64,000 nucleotides of DNA from Oenanthe sinensis. Taxonomy: Eukaryota; Streptophyta; Magnoliopsida; Apiales; Apiaceae. The first letter of the stretch is position 1, and each line of letters begins with the position of its first letter. The notes below the pieces were generated by a model, which was not told where the DNA came from, searched no databases, and saw only the letters and a list, made by a program, of their open reading frames with translations. The stretch lies in contig CM053801.1 of the NCBI GenBank assembly GCA_028671895.1, forward strand, positions 12,871,375-12,935,374, in the 5' to 3' direction. This document shows, in pieces, positions 48,251 to 60,888 of this stretch. Made by a program: the position numbers and the translations under genes.

Positions 48251-49075
48251 TCAACTTTGGCGAAAATTCGGTATTGCCAAAAGATGCTTTGCTCTTGGCA
48301 GTGACAAACCAAAAGTTTCATCCATATCTAACTCATCAGGTGACATGCCAAAAGGTAGCTCCCAATCGAAGCTTACCAACTGTGCTACTACCAATTTAAT
48401 GTTTCTTAGGCCTAGGTGCATACCTGGACAACCTCTTCGGCCTGAACCAAATGGTATGAGTTGAAAATTTTTTCCCTGAAGATCTATGTCACTACCTATA
48501 AATCTCTCAGGAAGAAATTCTTCCACATTTTCTGACCAAAATCTAGGATCTCGTCCAATACCCCAATTATTAATGATTAGACGTGAACCCTTCTGTATGT
48601 AATATCCATCTATCACAATGTCTTCCATTGACTCATGAGGAACTAACAATGGTGCCACCGGATGTAGTCGCATGTTTTCCTTTACCACCAGATCTTGGTA
48701 TTCTAGTTTTGACAAATGTGATTCTTCCACATATTCACAATCTCCTATGACATTTCTAATTTCTTCTTGAAGTAGCTTCATCACCCTTTGATGTCGTATG
48801 AGTTCTGTTATGATACATTCAATCGAAGTTTGGGAGGTATCAATGGCTCCGAAAATCATATCCAACATAATTGCTTTGATGCTTCAACGATCAATGGTCT
48901 GCGCTAATTGCTCATGAGTACTTGAAGGATTGTTTTTCAATGCTAGAATCACATCAACAAAATCCCTATCAAGCTTTGTATCGTCATTTCTAGCACACTG
49001 TTCATGATCATCGATGATAGTTTCCAAGATTTTGTCAATTGCCTCGCTAGTATGTTTGAACCGTCGAATTAATCC
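48251..49075 (-). pseudogene. CYP736A-like P450, exon 2 with nonsense codon, copy 2
   Basis: Same exon as 33459-34283, with the TGA at 48884-48886. Unlike copy 1, the end of exon 1 survives upstream (49335 to about 49425: HELGEIGGAFNIADYLPFLG), with a correct GT donor. A copia element cuts exon 1 there, and the rest of exon 1 is lost. Confidence 0.85.
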
Positions 49076-49334
49076 CTGATGACAAAAATCAAATTAAATA
49101 CTATTTTATTATTTCTCAGTTACAAGATTCAAGGATCAGGGTCCTTGAGCGATACACTCATAAAATTTTCTCCCAGCAATTTTCTTATATCAAGAAAATA
49201 CTAGTGGCATAATATATGAATGTCCCGTTTGTTTATAGGAATCAAATCAAGCGTTCAACATATTATTTTATCGATAGATCATAGATGTCACGTTCAGATT
49301 ATAAAAAAAGAAACTATTGTTTTGTAATTAATAC

Positions 49335-49425
49335 CTGGAGATCAGGTGCCCCTAAAAATGGGAGATAATCAGCAATGTTGAAGGCTCCCCCAATCTCTCC
49401 CAACTCATGTATAACCTATTAGCAA
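49335..49425 (-). pseudogene. Last 30 codons of exon 1 of the P450 pseudogene
   Basis: Encodes VIHELGEIGGAFNIADYLPF and then LGAPDLQ before the GTATTAA donor. It is truncated at its 5' side by the copia insertion. Confidence 0.8.
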
Positions 49426-49876
49426 CGTTGTACAACTCAACAACTATTGTGAGGATTATAGGAGTAATAAGGATAACGACGAATATTGGAGTGATAAGGT
49501 TGTAAATCCTCACAATAATCTCAATAACTAGTAGTGAGAGTTTGAGTAATTAAGGAGACATAGGTCAATAAATTCTAGCCAAAAGATATTTTAATAAGAT
49601 GAGAAGATAGTGCTTGTGTACAAGTCCAAGTGCAGAGTTTGTATTAGTTTATAAGTTCATTATTGTTGAGCTAGCAAGTTTATTGGTGTAAAGTGATAAG
49701 ATTTGTTTTTTCCTTTAAATAGGATCAAATGTATTAGAGGTGCTCATGGTCGTGGGAGAGATTTTGAGCAACTTGTTTCACATATTTGTTTTTTAATAAA
49801 ATAAGTTCTATAGGTTTCAATTTTTCTCTTGGTATCAGAGCCACTTGTGAGCACCTTATCATATTGTTCAAGTATA

Positions 49877-50857
49877 ATGGCATCTCTAGCTCTTTCTCTT
49901 AATGTTGGAAATTTCATCACTCTCAAACTTACTCAATCGAATTATCCTTTATGGCATGAACAAGCATTAGCACTTGCAGAAAGTCAAGAATTAATTGATC
50001 ACCTTAACTCACCAAATTCATCCCCCACACTGTTCACCACTCCACCCACAAACCCAGTTGTAGAGAATTTTGTGCCAGTTTTGACCGAATCATACAAAAC
50101 ATGGCGCAAATCTGATCGTCTTCTTCGTGGATGGATCATAGATACACTATCAGAGGAAGCCCTTGGACTTGTTGTCGGCATAGAAACAGCCTATTCAGTC
50201 TGGGAAGCTTTGAAAGACTCATATGCACAAGATTCACAAGTACGAGAATTTACTTTACGTCAACAAATCACTTATCTTCGTAAAGATGAAGATAAAACCA
50301 TTGCAGATCACATTCGTACTTTGAAAGGCCTGTGTGATAATCTTGCAGGCATTGGTAAACCTATTGTAGACAAGGAAAAAGTATTTTACCTTCTTGCGAG
50401 TCTTGGTCCTCAATACGAGACGTTCACAATCACCATGATGAGGCCTCCAAGACCGACTTACACTGAATTAGTGTCATAAATTCAAAGCTTGGATCATCGA
50501 CGGAATTGGTTTTCAAATAATACAACGGATGTTACTACTAGGCACATCAGTCCCCAGTTAGCTTTCTATGGACAACGACAACACTCTCAACAAAGGTCTG
50601 TCACAGGACCTGTTGAAAACTCAAATCGATTCACATCAAATGGACGTGGGTTCAAAGCTCAACAGCTTAGATATGATAATAAAATTAATTTGAGCAATTC
50701 AACAATGAATTCAAGTCAACGTCGCCCTCCACCACCTGGTCAGCGTCGGATGACTCCTGCTGAAAGAGACATGTACCGTGAAGAAAAATGTCAATATTGT
50801 GGAACTGCAGGTCATATTGCGAAGATATGTTGGTGGTTGCCAAAAAAAAATATCTAG
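49877..50857 (+). pseudogene. Copia gag, broken
   Basis: ATG at 49877 (MASLALSLNVGNF). The gag core has YPLWHEQALAL, VWEALKDSYAQ and DHIRTLKGLCDNLAG. An in-frame TAA at 50477-50479 interrupts it; the same frame resumes (QSLDHRRNW) through a zinc knuckle CQYCGTAGHIAKIC and then shifts at a run of nine A at about 50839-50848. Confidence 0.85.
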
Positions 50858-50858
50858 T

Positions 50859-51480
50859 CAAAGTGATGAGATCCCTCAAGCTCTTGCAACTCTTACCCTG
50901 GACAACACTATTTCGGATGGTGAGGGGACAACTGATACAGGAGCCTCTAATCACATGACAGGTAAGTCAGGTATGTTATCAAATATTCATAAATATAAAG
51001 GGTTTGATTCAATAGTAATTGGAGAAGGATCGTTATTACCTATTACTGGAGTTGGTGATGCAAGTGTAAAACAAAATGAATGTACATTACCTCATAAAGA
51101 TGTTTTATTAGTTCTAAATTTAACTAAGAACTTGTTATCTGTGAGTCAATTAACTACTCAATTTCCAGTTAATTGTGAATTTTCTAATGTTGATTTCTAT
51201 GTTAAGGAACGGGAAACAGGACAAACACTGATCAAAGGGAGGCGTAAGGGTGATCTATATGTCATGTCCAACTTACCACAATTACATTTCTCTTGCCGTT
51301 TCAAATCTGGATCCGCAGAACTTTGGCATCAATGATTAGGACATCCACAGTTTTCAGCTTTACAGTTATTGAAAAATAAAGGATTAATTGAAGTGGATGG
51401 ATCTACAAAAATCAAGCATATTTGTGATAGTTGTCAATTAGGCAAACTCAGTAAATTTCCTTTTTCTAGTTCACAACATT
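50859..51480 (+). pseudogene. Copia protease and GAG-pre-integrase fragment
   Basis: Protease motif TTDTGASNHMTG, then LLSVSQL and FYVKERETGQ, then a TGA at 51333-51335 (copy 1 has CGA), then RLGHPQFSAL and CDSCQLGKLSKFPF, where the element is cut. Confidence 0.8.
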
Positions 51481-51655
51481 CAAGTACCACTGGATGCAGT
51501 CTCATGCTTTCCTTGACTACCATATCTAGGTAATTAAGTTTTGACAAATGTGACTCTTCCACAAATTCACAATTTAGCATGACATCCATAATTTCCTGTT
51601 GAACTATTTTCATCTTCCTTGGATGTCGTATAATTTCTGACATGATCCTCTCAAT
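51481..51655 (-). pseudogene. P450 I-to-K helix fragment fused to copia
   Basis: A 55-residue slice of a third P450 sequence ([18 protein letters not shown] ... VVKESMRLHPV). It ends in copia DNA on one side and joins the heme end of the next P450 pseudogene on the other. Confidence 0.8.
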
Positions 51656-53239
51656 TTAATGTTTATTTGTGCCAAGTACATGCCTGGACAGCCTCTCTGT
51701 CCTGAACCAAATGGCATAAGTTGAAAGCTTTTTCCGAAAAGATCTATGTTACTTCCTGTAAATCTCTCAGGAAGAAATTCTTCAACATTATCAGACCAAA
51801 TTCTAGGATCTCGTCCTATGCCCCAAGTATTGACAATATGCGAGATTTCTTCTGTATGTAATATCCATCTGTCACAATGTCCTCTAACGACTCACGAGGA
51901 ACTAAGAGAGGGCCAACCGGGTGTAGTCTCATGCTTTCCTTGACTACTATGTCCAGGTAATCTACTTTGGACAAAGGTGATTCTTCCACAAATTCACAAT
52001 CTACTACGACATTTCTAATTTCTTGTTGAAGCAGTTTCATCACTCTTTGATTTCGCAAGAGTTCTGACATGATCCATTCGATTGCAGTATGGGAGGTATC
52101 AATGGCTCCAAATAACGTCTAATATGATTGCTTTGATACTTGATATATCAATATTATGCGCTAATTGCCCATGAGTACCTGTTGAATTGTTTTTCAACGA
52201 TAAAATGACATCTAACAAAATCCCTATCAAGCTTTCTATAGCTTTTATTAGCATCTTGTTCATGATCATCAATGATAGTTTCCAGAATTCTGTCTGCTTT
52301 GCTTGTAACTCTTAGCCGCCGAGTTAACCCCTAATCACAGAAATAATTATAATTATTTCTTTTTATTTATCAGGGGGCTGAATAATGGAACGGGAATTTC
52401 AAATTTAGATAGAGTATTAGATTAGAAATAATGTTTGTGACAAACATTGTTAACAAGGAGAAACAGAGTATAGGATATTACGGAGTATAAGTTTAAGCAT
52501 AATACATGATTGTCTTGTAGGTTTATTGGGATAACATATATAATTTTAACTTTAAATACCTGGAGATCAAGTACCCCTAAAAATGGTACATAATCCGCAA
52601 TATTAAAGGCTCCCAAAATCTTACCGATCTCCTGCATTACCTCGCTCAAGTCAAATTTGTCATCTCTGCTCTTCCCTAACAACATTCTATGAGACATGTC
52701 TTCTATCAGATGCACAACCTTCTCAGTAACGTTCACGAGCTCACGCGTAGCTGCAGCTTTTTTTAGTGACTCAACAAGCACCAGCAGTGCTTCCCTTCTA
52801 AGCCCCACCATGGAGTTAGTCTTTGTGGTACTAAGAAGCTCCAACGTGCATAATTTTCTCACGCTCCGCCAGTAGGCTCCATTTGTAAATGAAATCGATT
52901 TATTGCCACGCCATAAGTAGTCACTGGCCTGTGATCTGGGACTGCTTGCAAAAACGGTGTCATGGGTCTTCAAGAAGAGCTCAGCAGCAGCTGGAGAAGA
53001 GACAATAACTCTGGGGACAGAGCCAAGGCGAAGGGACATTATGGGACCGTATACTTGGGCAGCTTGTAGAGAGTACGGTGAGGTAGTTTTCCTAACATGT
53101 GTAGGTGACCGATAATTGGTAAACCTAGGGGTCCGGGTGGCCGCTTTTGGAAGGCTTTTTGAGTCATAGAGATGATGGAGTGACAGATGTAGATGAACCA
53201 GAAGAAAGCTCCAAAGAGTAGCAAAAAAATGAGAGACAT
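51656..53239 (-). pseudogene. CYP736A-like P450, broken two-exon gene, copy 2 only
   Basis: Exon 1 53239-52560 has the anchor, PPGPLGLPIIGHLHMLGK, a canonical WRSVR C helix and a GT donor. One base is missing at about 53052 (LYKLPKYTVP versus LYKLAQ-type), which puts the second part in another frame. Exon 2 (52330 to 51656) has further frame breaks but retains VVKESMRLHPV, YIQKKSR, PERF-region and [17 protein letters not shown], then ends about 50 codons short, fused to the fragment at 51481-51655. Copy 1 has lost this gene in its scrambled block. Confidence 0.85.
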
Positions 53240-53287
53240 TTTATAGAATCTGAGTGTTGCTTGTCAAAGAAAGGTAGTCCCATAAAC

Positions 53288-53322
<35 letters not shown>

Positions 53323-54366
53323 TAAGCGGTGCCTGAGCCAAAACTTCAAGTTTAATAGGGATAAAAATTATTTGACAATCTGCCACTGAATTTCTTTATC
53401 AACCTACAGGCGAACATAACATAATAATTTGGCAATCAATTAATTATAAACTCGGGTGAAAATAGAAGCTTATAATAATTCTTATGTTCAGAAATAATAT
53501 TCATGCATGAAATGCTAAGAATAGGAATACCAACACTCTGCTAATTTGGCAATTAGCTTATAACGTTCATACATATCCAACAATTATGTGACCTACCGGC
53601 AGGTAACTGATCTTAACCAGGGGGTTTCAGGGTGTGGGTCACTACCAGTTTAGTTTTCTTTCAGGTCTAAGTCTAATCATGATAGCCTGTTCGGCCAAGT
53701 ATTATTCTCAGTAATGTTCCCTTTAGCTGGTAAAGTTAAAAAGAGGCAAGGTTATTTTCAAATTAGCATGGTTAAGAGTAACTCTAATCCTAATGTTAAA
53801 ATGATTACAGTCATCAGTAGAGCAAAAAGTGACTTTTGTGTGAAAATATGCTTGTAGTCCGATGCCTGATGTTAAAGTAGAAACGACTAGCTAAGTATCG
53901 ATTCAGGGTGACCTTATAATATTCTCTATAGTTAGTCACTCTGCTTAAAATGAAGAATAAAATATTTATTCAAACCAACATAAAATATTATCTTTCTAAC
54001 TAAAATTAACCAAAGAATTACTTTTCTTTCTTCAAATTCTGTAGTTAATATTATGAAAAAGAAATGATAGTACTTGAAGTCTGCAGTCTCTAACCGTTAG
54101 TCCTTCAGTTTGGTTTTAAACTCATATCTAGCCTATATGCTTGCCTTATAAATCGGCACCAAATTTTCAAATTGGCTATTTATTACTAAGAAAACTTCAC
54201 AACTTTTACATCAATCCAGTTTTATATAGTACCTGCAGGACTTGATATCATAATACAAAATTACTAATAATATTAAAAGTTTGAACACACAAGGAGACTT
54301 GAAAATGATACTAGTAGGAATAGATATGAGCTTAAGAACACATGCATATCTCCATGAATGTGGAAT
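53240..54366. other. Spacer between P450 genes, copy 2
   Basis: A TA run at 53288-53323, then non-coding DNA. 53661-53931 and 54147-54366 are the donor blocks seen rearranged in copy 1. Confidence 0.6.
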
Positions 54367-56018
54367 TTATGGTAGGCGGTTTCTTGGCATGGCAAGGAGA
54401 TGATTTAGTCTTGGTACTGACAAACCGAAATTTTCATCCATAGGCAACTCATCAGGGGACATGTCCAAAGGTAGTTCCCAATCAAAGCTATGTACCAACT
54501 GAGCTACCACTAATTTTATAGTTAGCAAGCCCCAGTGTTTACCTGGACAGCCTCTTCGGCCTGAACTAAATGGTAGAAGTTGAAAACTTCGTCCCAAAAG
54601 ATCGATGTTACTACCTTTAAATCTCTCCGGAACAAATTCTTCAACATTTTTGGACCAAAATTTTGGATCTCGTCCTAGTGCCCAACTGTTGATAATAATG
54701 CGTGATTTCTTTTGTATGTGATATCCATCTATCACAATGTCCTCCATCGACTCATGAGGAGGTATTATCGATGTCACCGGATGTAACCTCATGCTTTCCT
54801 TGACTACCATATCTAGGTATTCTAGTTTTGACAGCTGTGACTCTTCCACAAAATCACAATCCTTTGTAATATCTTTGATTTCTTCTTGCAGTAGTTTCAT
54901 CACCCTTGGATGTAGGATGAGTTCTGACATGGTCCATTCAATTGCAGTTGGGGAAGCATCTATTGTTCCGAAAATCAAGTCCAACACGATTGCTTTAATA
55001 TCTGATCGATTGATGTTGCAAGCTAAATGCTCATGAGGACCAGCAGGATTCTTTTTTAAAGCTAGAATGGCATCAACAAAATCCCTATCATTCTTCTTAT
55101 AGCCATTAGCTGCATCTTTCTCATGATCATCAATTATAGTTTCCAATATTTTGTCTACTGCTTCGCTGGTAACTCGGAACCGCCTGGTCAATCCCTGATG
55201 ACACAGAAAAAAAGAACTTATCGATTGATAAAATAATACTTGCAACTATTAAATTAAACAATATTACAATAACATATACTTGCATATAAATGTAACTGTT
55301 AAAATTGGCATTATTAGATTAGTACGTTCAGATTTAGTGACCCTAAAAATGGGATATAATCCGCAACATTGAAGGCTCCCAAGTCCTCTGCCATTTCATG
55401 TACTATCGCACTCAAGTCAAACCTCTCATCTCTGCTCCTCCCAAACAACATTCTACATGTCATGTCCTCAATCAGATGGACAACCTTCTCACTGATATCG
55501 ACCACCTCACGTGCAGCAGCAGCCTTTTTAAGGGACTCAACGAACAATCTCATATCCTCCCTTCTCATTCCCGCCATGGATTTGACCTTCTCAGCATTGA
55601 GAAGCTCCACTGTGCAAAATTTTTTCGCGCTGCGCCAGTAAGCGCCATACTTAGTAAATCCTATGCCTTTGCTTCCATACAACAAGTAATCTGATGCCTG
55701 AGCTGTGGGTCGGTCAGCAAAAATGGCGTCGTGAGTCTTGAAAAAGAGCTCAGCAGCAGCAGGGGACGATACGATAACTGTTGGTACCAAACCAAGGCGA
55801 ATTGACATTATGGGACCATATTTTTGTGACAGTTTGTAGAGAGTGCGGTGTGGGAGTTTTCCTAACATGTGGAGGTGACCGATAATCGGTAAACCAGGGG
55901 GACCTGGTGGTGGTTTGTGGTGCGGGGTCTTAGAAAACAGGGCTTGGTATAGGTGCATGAACTGCCATAAGGCTCCAACAAGTACCAAAAAAATACCAAC
56001 ACATTCGATAGGCGACAT
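54367..56018 (-). CDS. CYP736A-like cytochrome P450, intact, copy 2
   Basis: Exons 56018-55326 and 55194-54367, 506 aa, same layout as the copy-1 gene. Differences by eye: residue 308 Ala to Thr (I helix reads GTIDAS here) and residue 475 Asn to Asp (LDMSP). The N-terminal exon is identical in protein. The promoter-proximal TATA box is kept. C-helix WRSAK and I-helix Ala311 are shared with copy 1, so these odd residues predate the duplication. Heme loop, ExxR and PERF are intact. Confidence 0.92.
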
Positions 56019-58449
56019 TTTTAACAGTAGAAAACTAAGAGTGTTTGCTTAACAAGAATGGTATTCACTATACCCATATATATAGTTTTGAGTGTATCAA
56101 CTCTTAGATCTGATTCGATTTGATATACTTTTTCATTTTCCTTGCGTCATTGTTATTTGAGAAATGCTCCGTATCCCAAAAACTGTCCTAATTTAAGCCA
56201 TATCCTGGTTTGAGAAATTTTATCTAAACAGTTGAGTTGAAATAATGGCAGGGGATTTTTTTTTCTTTTTGAAATTATTAATGGCAGAGACGTTACGATG
56301 TTAATAATTGAGATTCAAATTAATTTAACATTATGATAAGTAAAGACATCATTAGTATTAAATAGTTGCTAAGCTGGATTAAGAAGAAAAGATGGCAGAT
56401 TGTTCTTGTGGAAACTGATTGCTTGGTTGCTCTTCAAGCACTGCAAAGTTCGATTCAAATGCCATTTCTCCTCGACTAATATTTTTACGTATATTATCCA
56501 CGATTTATTTTATAATAATGTAATTGATAGCTGGTTTGGAGTTATCAGCAATCACATCTTAAATTATGTAATCTTTCTTGACAATAATGTAGCCCAATTC
56601 CAATAGGTTATCCAAGAGAAACTCCAAGTGCACGGGCTCGGGCAAAGAGGAAACGAATGAGTGCAAAATAAAAGTCTTTGATCAATAATTAGGCAAAAGT
56701 TTTAAGGTGACTAATTCTTATAAAAATAGAAATTTTAAAATAGGATATATTAAAATATGAATTTAATGTATTTGTATATAGTAAATATATGTATTTCACT
56801 TATTAAAAGTGATTTGCCCATGTACCATTTTTTTCATTTTATTTCCTTTTAACTTCACTTTTTTTATTTGGTTTTCCAATTTTTACGTTTCCTTTAACTT
56901 CAACACCAACACTTTTTTCTTTTTTCTTCACAGTTGGAAAGCCCAATTATTTTTTTTGATTAAGCTCTGGTTTTCATTCAATAAACTCACAATTTTTTTA
57001 AGTTTTGCTTAGTCTCTCCTTATGAAAGTTTGGTTATTTTGGTGCTTTTCCATGTTCGGAACATGATTTTCATGATTTTGATTTTATAATAAAGGTTTTT
57101 ATGAGATCACATTTGCGGTCAATTGCTCAAAACAGTTGGGTCACAGCAAGTACATATATTCATAGTATCTTCAAAAAATTGTTTAGTTCAACGATATATT
57201 TAAGTATTTATTCAATTTTGATTGTATTCGTAAATGTCATATGACTTTTCGTTCTTCAATTGATTCCTCTTTAAAAAAAACACCAGCACTATGTCTTCTT
57301 GTTTTTATTTATTAATGGCGAGGATGATAATGGTGGAGTACTTTTCACGGAATTCTAACATTTGAGCGTTATTTTGAAAATCAGTGATTAATCACGATTA
57401 ATTACTGATTAGTCCTTGTTCGGTAGCTTACCGAATTAATTAAATTCTCGATTATCCAACTAATCATTCCAATTAATACCCGATTCATCCAATTAATACA
57501 TGTTTCGTGCCTTGACCGACTAAATCCGATTTCTATTTTTTACGACACTACATTTGAGTACTATAACGTGATTCTAATTCCTATATATAATTTTTGTTTG
57601 TTCATCATTACCGTTTCTTTAAATTTATAATTTTATCATTAAATCCAATTTTATTCATATACGGTCTAAAGAAGAAAGAATAATTCAAATTTAAAATAAA
57701 TAGTATAAAACCCGAACACTGTATTTCAAATAAAAAAATTAAAAGAAAGAGACATACTTATATATCTTTCTTATCTTGTTCTCGACTCAAATCCTTTTTT
57801 AAAATTATTTTCCTCTATTGGATTTGAACTGATGACTCTTAGCGATACTATGACCTTAATTTGTTTCCCCGTAGAAATTTAAGTCTTATTTTAATCAAAT
57901 TCCTATAATTTTTTGTCTTAGCCGCCGGCTGCTTGTTTTGTTTTACTCGTCGGCTAATAAGCTATTACGATGGTAACGGATCGGGTTCGGCGGGTTTTGT
58001 GAAATACAAATTTAAATTCAAATATTTTTAAATTTTAAAATTAAATTCAAATCTTAATCCAAAAATCAATGTTCAAATCCAAATTTATCGGATTTCATAT
58101 CGGATCAGGTTTTTTCTGATATCCAAAAATTAAAAAATAATTTAATTAATTTAACTATCAATAGCACACATAAAAAATTTGTTCAAAATTCATTCTATTT
58201 ATACAATAATTTATATTCATCTTTCACCGATTAATACCTTAATATAAAATATAATAAAAATTTATTTATCACTTTATTAATCTTTTTTGTTTAAATCGAA
58301 TCACAATCGTTACATATTTAAATTATACACACACACACACAAATAGATAAATATTAAAATAATTTTATCTTGAATAAATCTTAAAAGAAATATTAAAGAA
58401 AATATAATAAGATTCTTTTTAAAAAATAGTAAGTAAGTTAATTATATAT

Positions 58450-58450
<1 letters not shown>
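56019..58450. other. Non-coding DNA, copy 2
   Basis: Counterpart of 37152-39600. It includes the degraded RNase H-like relic (56364-56606). A 20-bp tandem repeat (CCAATTAATACCCGATTCAT) near 57470 is unique to this copy. Confidence 0.5.
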
Positions 58451-58553
<103 letters not shown>

Positions 58554-59439
58554 CATTCTAGTGAGATCTTTTTATATATAATTCCATAGAGAACCACCTT
58601 ATATACACACAAAATGCATATATTCTTCTCATTATTCATTAAATATAAGTATAAATAAATCTAAAATGAATTTACATATAAAAACACATTAAAATCGCCT
58701 ATAATAATGAACAATTAGTTAAACGATTCCAAAGTAGAATCATATTACTCGGAATAGAATTCTACAATAGAATCAAATTAAAACTTAATTTTTTCTCTAA
58801 ATTTTTAAGTATTAAATTATTTATGAAGTTTATGTATGGTTTGTATTTTACATCATAATCAAAATTTATATGTTACAAACCATAAATATAATTAATTTTA
58901 AAGTTATTTATGAAATTTTATATTAGAATCAACATACTCTCTACGGAACTCTATATAAGTTGTCCCCCTTATTAGAGTAATGGCGCGCGCGTCTGCGCGT
59001 GCGCACACACATATATATCGGATTTTTTTCGGGTTCAGGTTTGGATCTCGGATATCGGATCGGGTTTCGGATCGGTATACCTCAAATCCAAATTCAAATA
59101 CAAAAATTTTCGGTTTTAAAAATTAAATCCAAATCCAAAAAATTTGAATTCGGTAAATCCAAAATTTCAAATTTCGGATCGAATATCTATCGGATCGATT
59201 TTTTTTTTACCATCCATATTCGCTACTAACATCATACGAATACTGATATATAAGTATGCATATTTTTTAGAATAAATATGCGCCATAAAATCATACTTTT
59301 AGGTCTTCCTTTTTATCAACCACTGCATCTGTCATAGTCGGTTTTTCTTAAAAAATATATTTGCGAAAATACTATATCAAATACATGTGTCTTTTAGTAT
59401 TGGATAAAACATATCAAGTATATGCATCAGTTACTCTCC

Positions 59440-60888
59440 CCTGGGTAGAGCAAACCTCGGTTCGGCTCAGTTTTTAGATAAAACTGGAACTGAAACCTAA
59501 TACCCTCATTTTTTAAAATCGATAACTGAAACCGTAATCGAAGTTTGTTTTGAAGTGGCCTATAATTTATTGAGTACTCGGTATAACTCACACATTCGTG
59601 TACAAACCAGTGCAGACGAAGTAACACGAATATCTCCGATAGTCAGTCTATTTTTATGAGCCGACTGGAGCGAGAAGTTTGGAACTACAACAGCTACAAA
59701 CATGTTACAAAGTAACTTGAGCTTGCCTTCTTTGTTTTCGATGAAAAACAAATAAAATATAGATCTCACACTTTTTGACATCCACTTTTGGAGTTCCAGC
59801 AGTAAATTAATGAAGTCAAGAAGTCACAGTCCGAGTTCACGTGAGAAACTCACACCAATAATTGGAAAACTCTACGCCTCGGGCCAGGGTATGTCGATGG
59901 TTGGAGGGCTACTTAACACCAATTAGAACTCTAAGAATAAGAAAAGTCTAATTCCTTGGATGAGCTATCGGCCCATAGATTTAGAATCCACTGGGAAGGA
60001 AAGAGAGAACGCCGATTCCAACTACCAACCATGTACGATGCATATTGGATCTCATCAACTGGGACTATACCGTTTTCCAGACAAGAGGGGTGGCTGCGAA
60101 ATAGGAATTGGACAAGGTCCATGGAAATAAAGATATCAGGTTTTTCCCAAAACTGGAAGTTCCAACCAATAAGTAATTCGTTAGATGGCAGGGGACCTTG
60201 AATCAGATTGCGAGATGCAATCAATATGCTTTATATCCCTAAAGAAGTATCGGTTTCGGTTTAAAAAATCTTAGTTTGGTTTCGATTTTAAAATCAATTA
60301 AATAAAATAAATTTATATATTAAATTTAGATATTGTAATAAATGTTTTTGAAAATACCTGCTTGAACTTAATTTGCCACGAATTAAAGTTTTAATTTACT
60401 AAACTAGAAGAACAGGAATTAAGGTTACTGCTTCAGAGTCATGGTCTAAACGATTTACAGAACACCGTGTTGGAAAAAAATACAGAAACAGGTAAACCAT
60501 GCAGAACAATAAAAATAATTGGCAGAACAAATTGGAAATATGCACTACGCTGGCATAATCTCTATTCTCCAGTCCTAACCAAACTATAAGGAATTGAACG
60601 GTATACTTCAACAAATAATCGAAAGAATTAAAGAATATAGTATAATGGCACTACACATCACCTCTGGTCATCCATATAAATTATATAAAATTTATTTATT
60701 TATTTTAATAATCGGTTGAGTTTGGTTTTTTCGAGATCATTTTGAACCTGAAACCAAAATCGATTAATTAGTTCAGATTTTAATTTTTCGGTTTCAATTT
60801 CGGATCAATTTTATTCGAATCGGTTTTTTCTGATTTTTTTTGGTTTTGTGTTCGGTTTCAGTTTTGTTCAGGTTTATTTGCTCTGCCC
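59440..60888. mobile_element. Possible hAT-like element, copy 2
   Basis: Counterpart of 41404-42856, with the same inverted ends. No transposase. Confidence 0.4.

Larger units (their letters stand above)
49426..51480 (+). mobile_element. Truncated Ty1/copia element in copy 2
   Basis: On the + strand: a presumed 5' LTR (about 49426-49819), the primer site TGGTATCAGAGCC at 49830-49842, gag, protease and the GAG-pre-integrase region. The sequence then ends abruptly at about 51480, joined to P450 DNA. Integrase, RT and 3' LTR are missing, so no target duplication can be checked. The left LTR edge is approximate. Confidence 0.85.
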
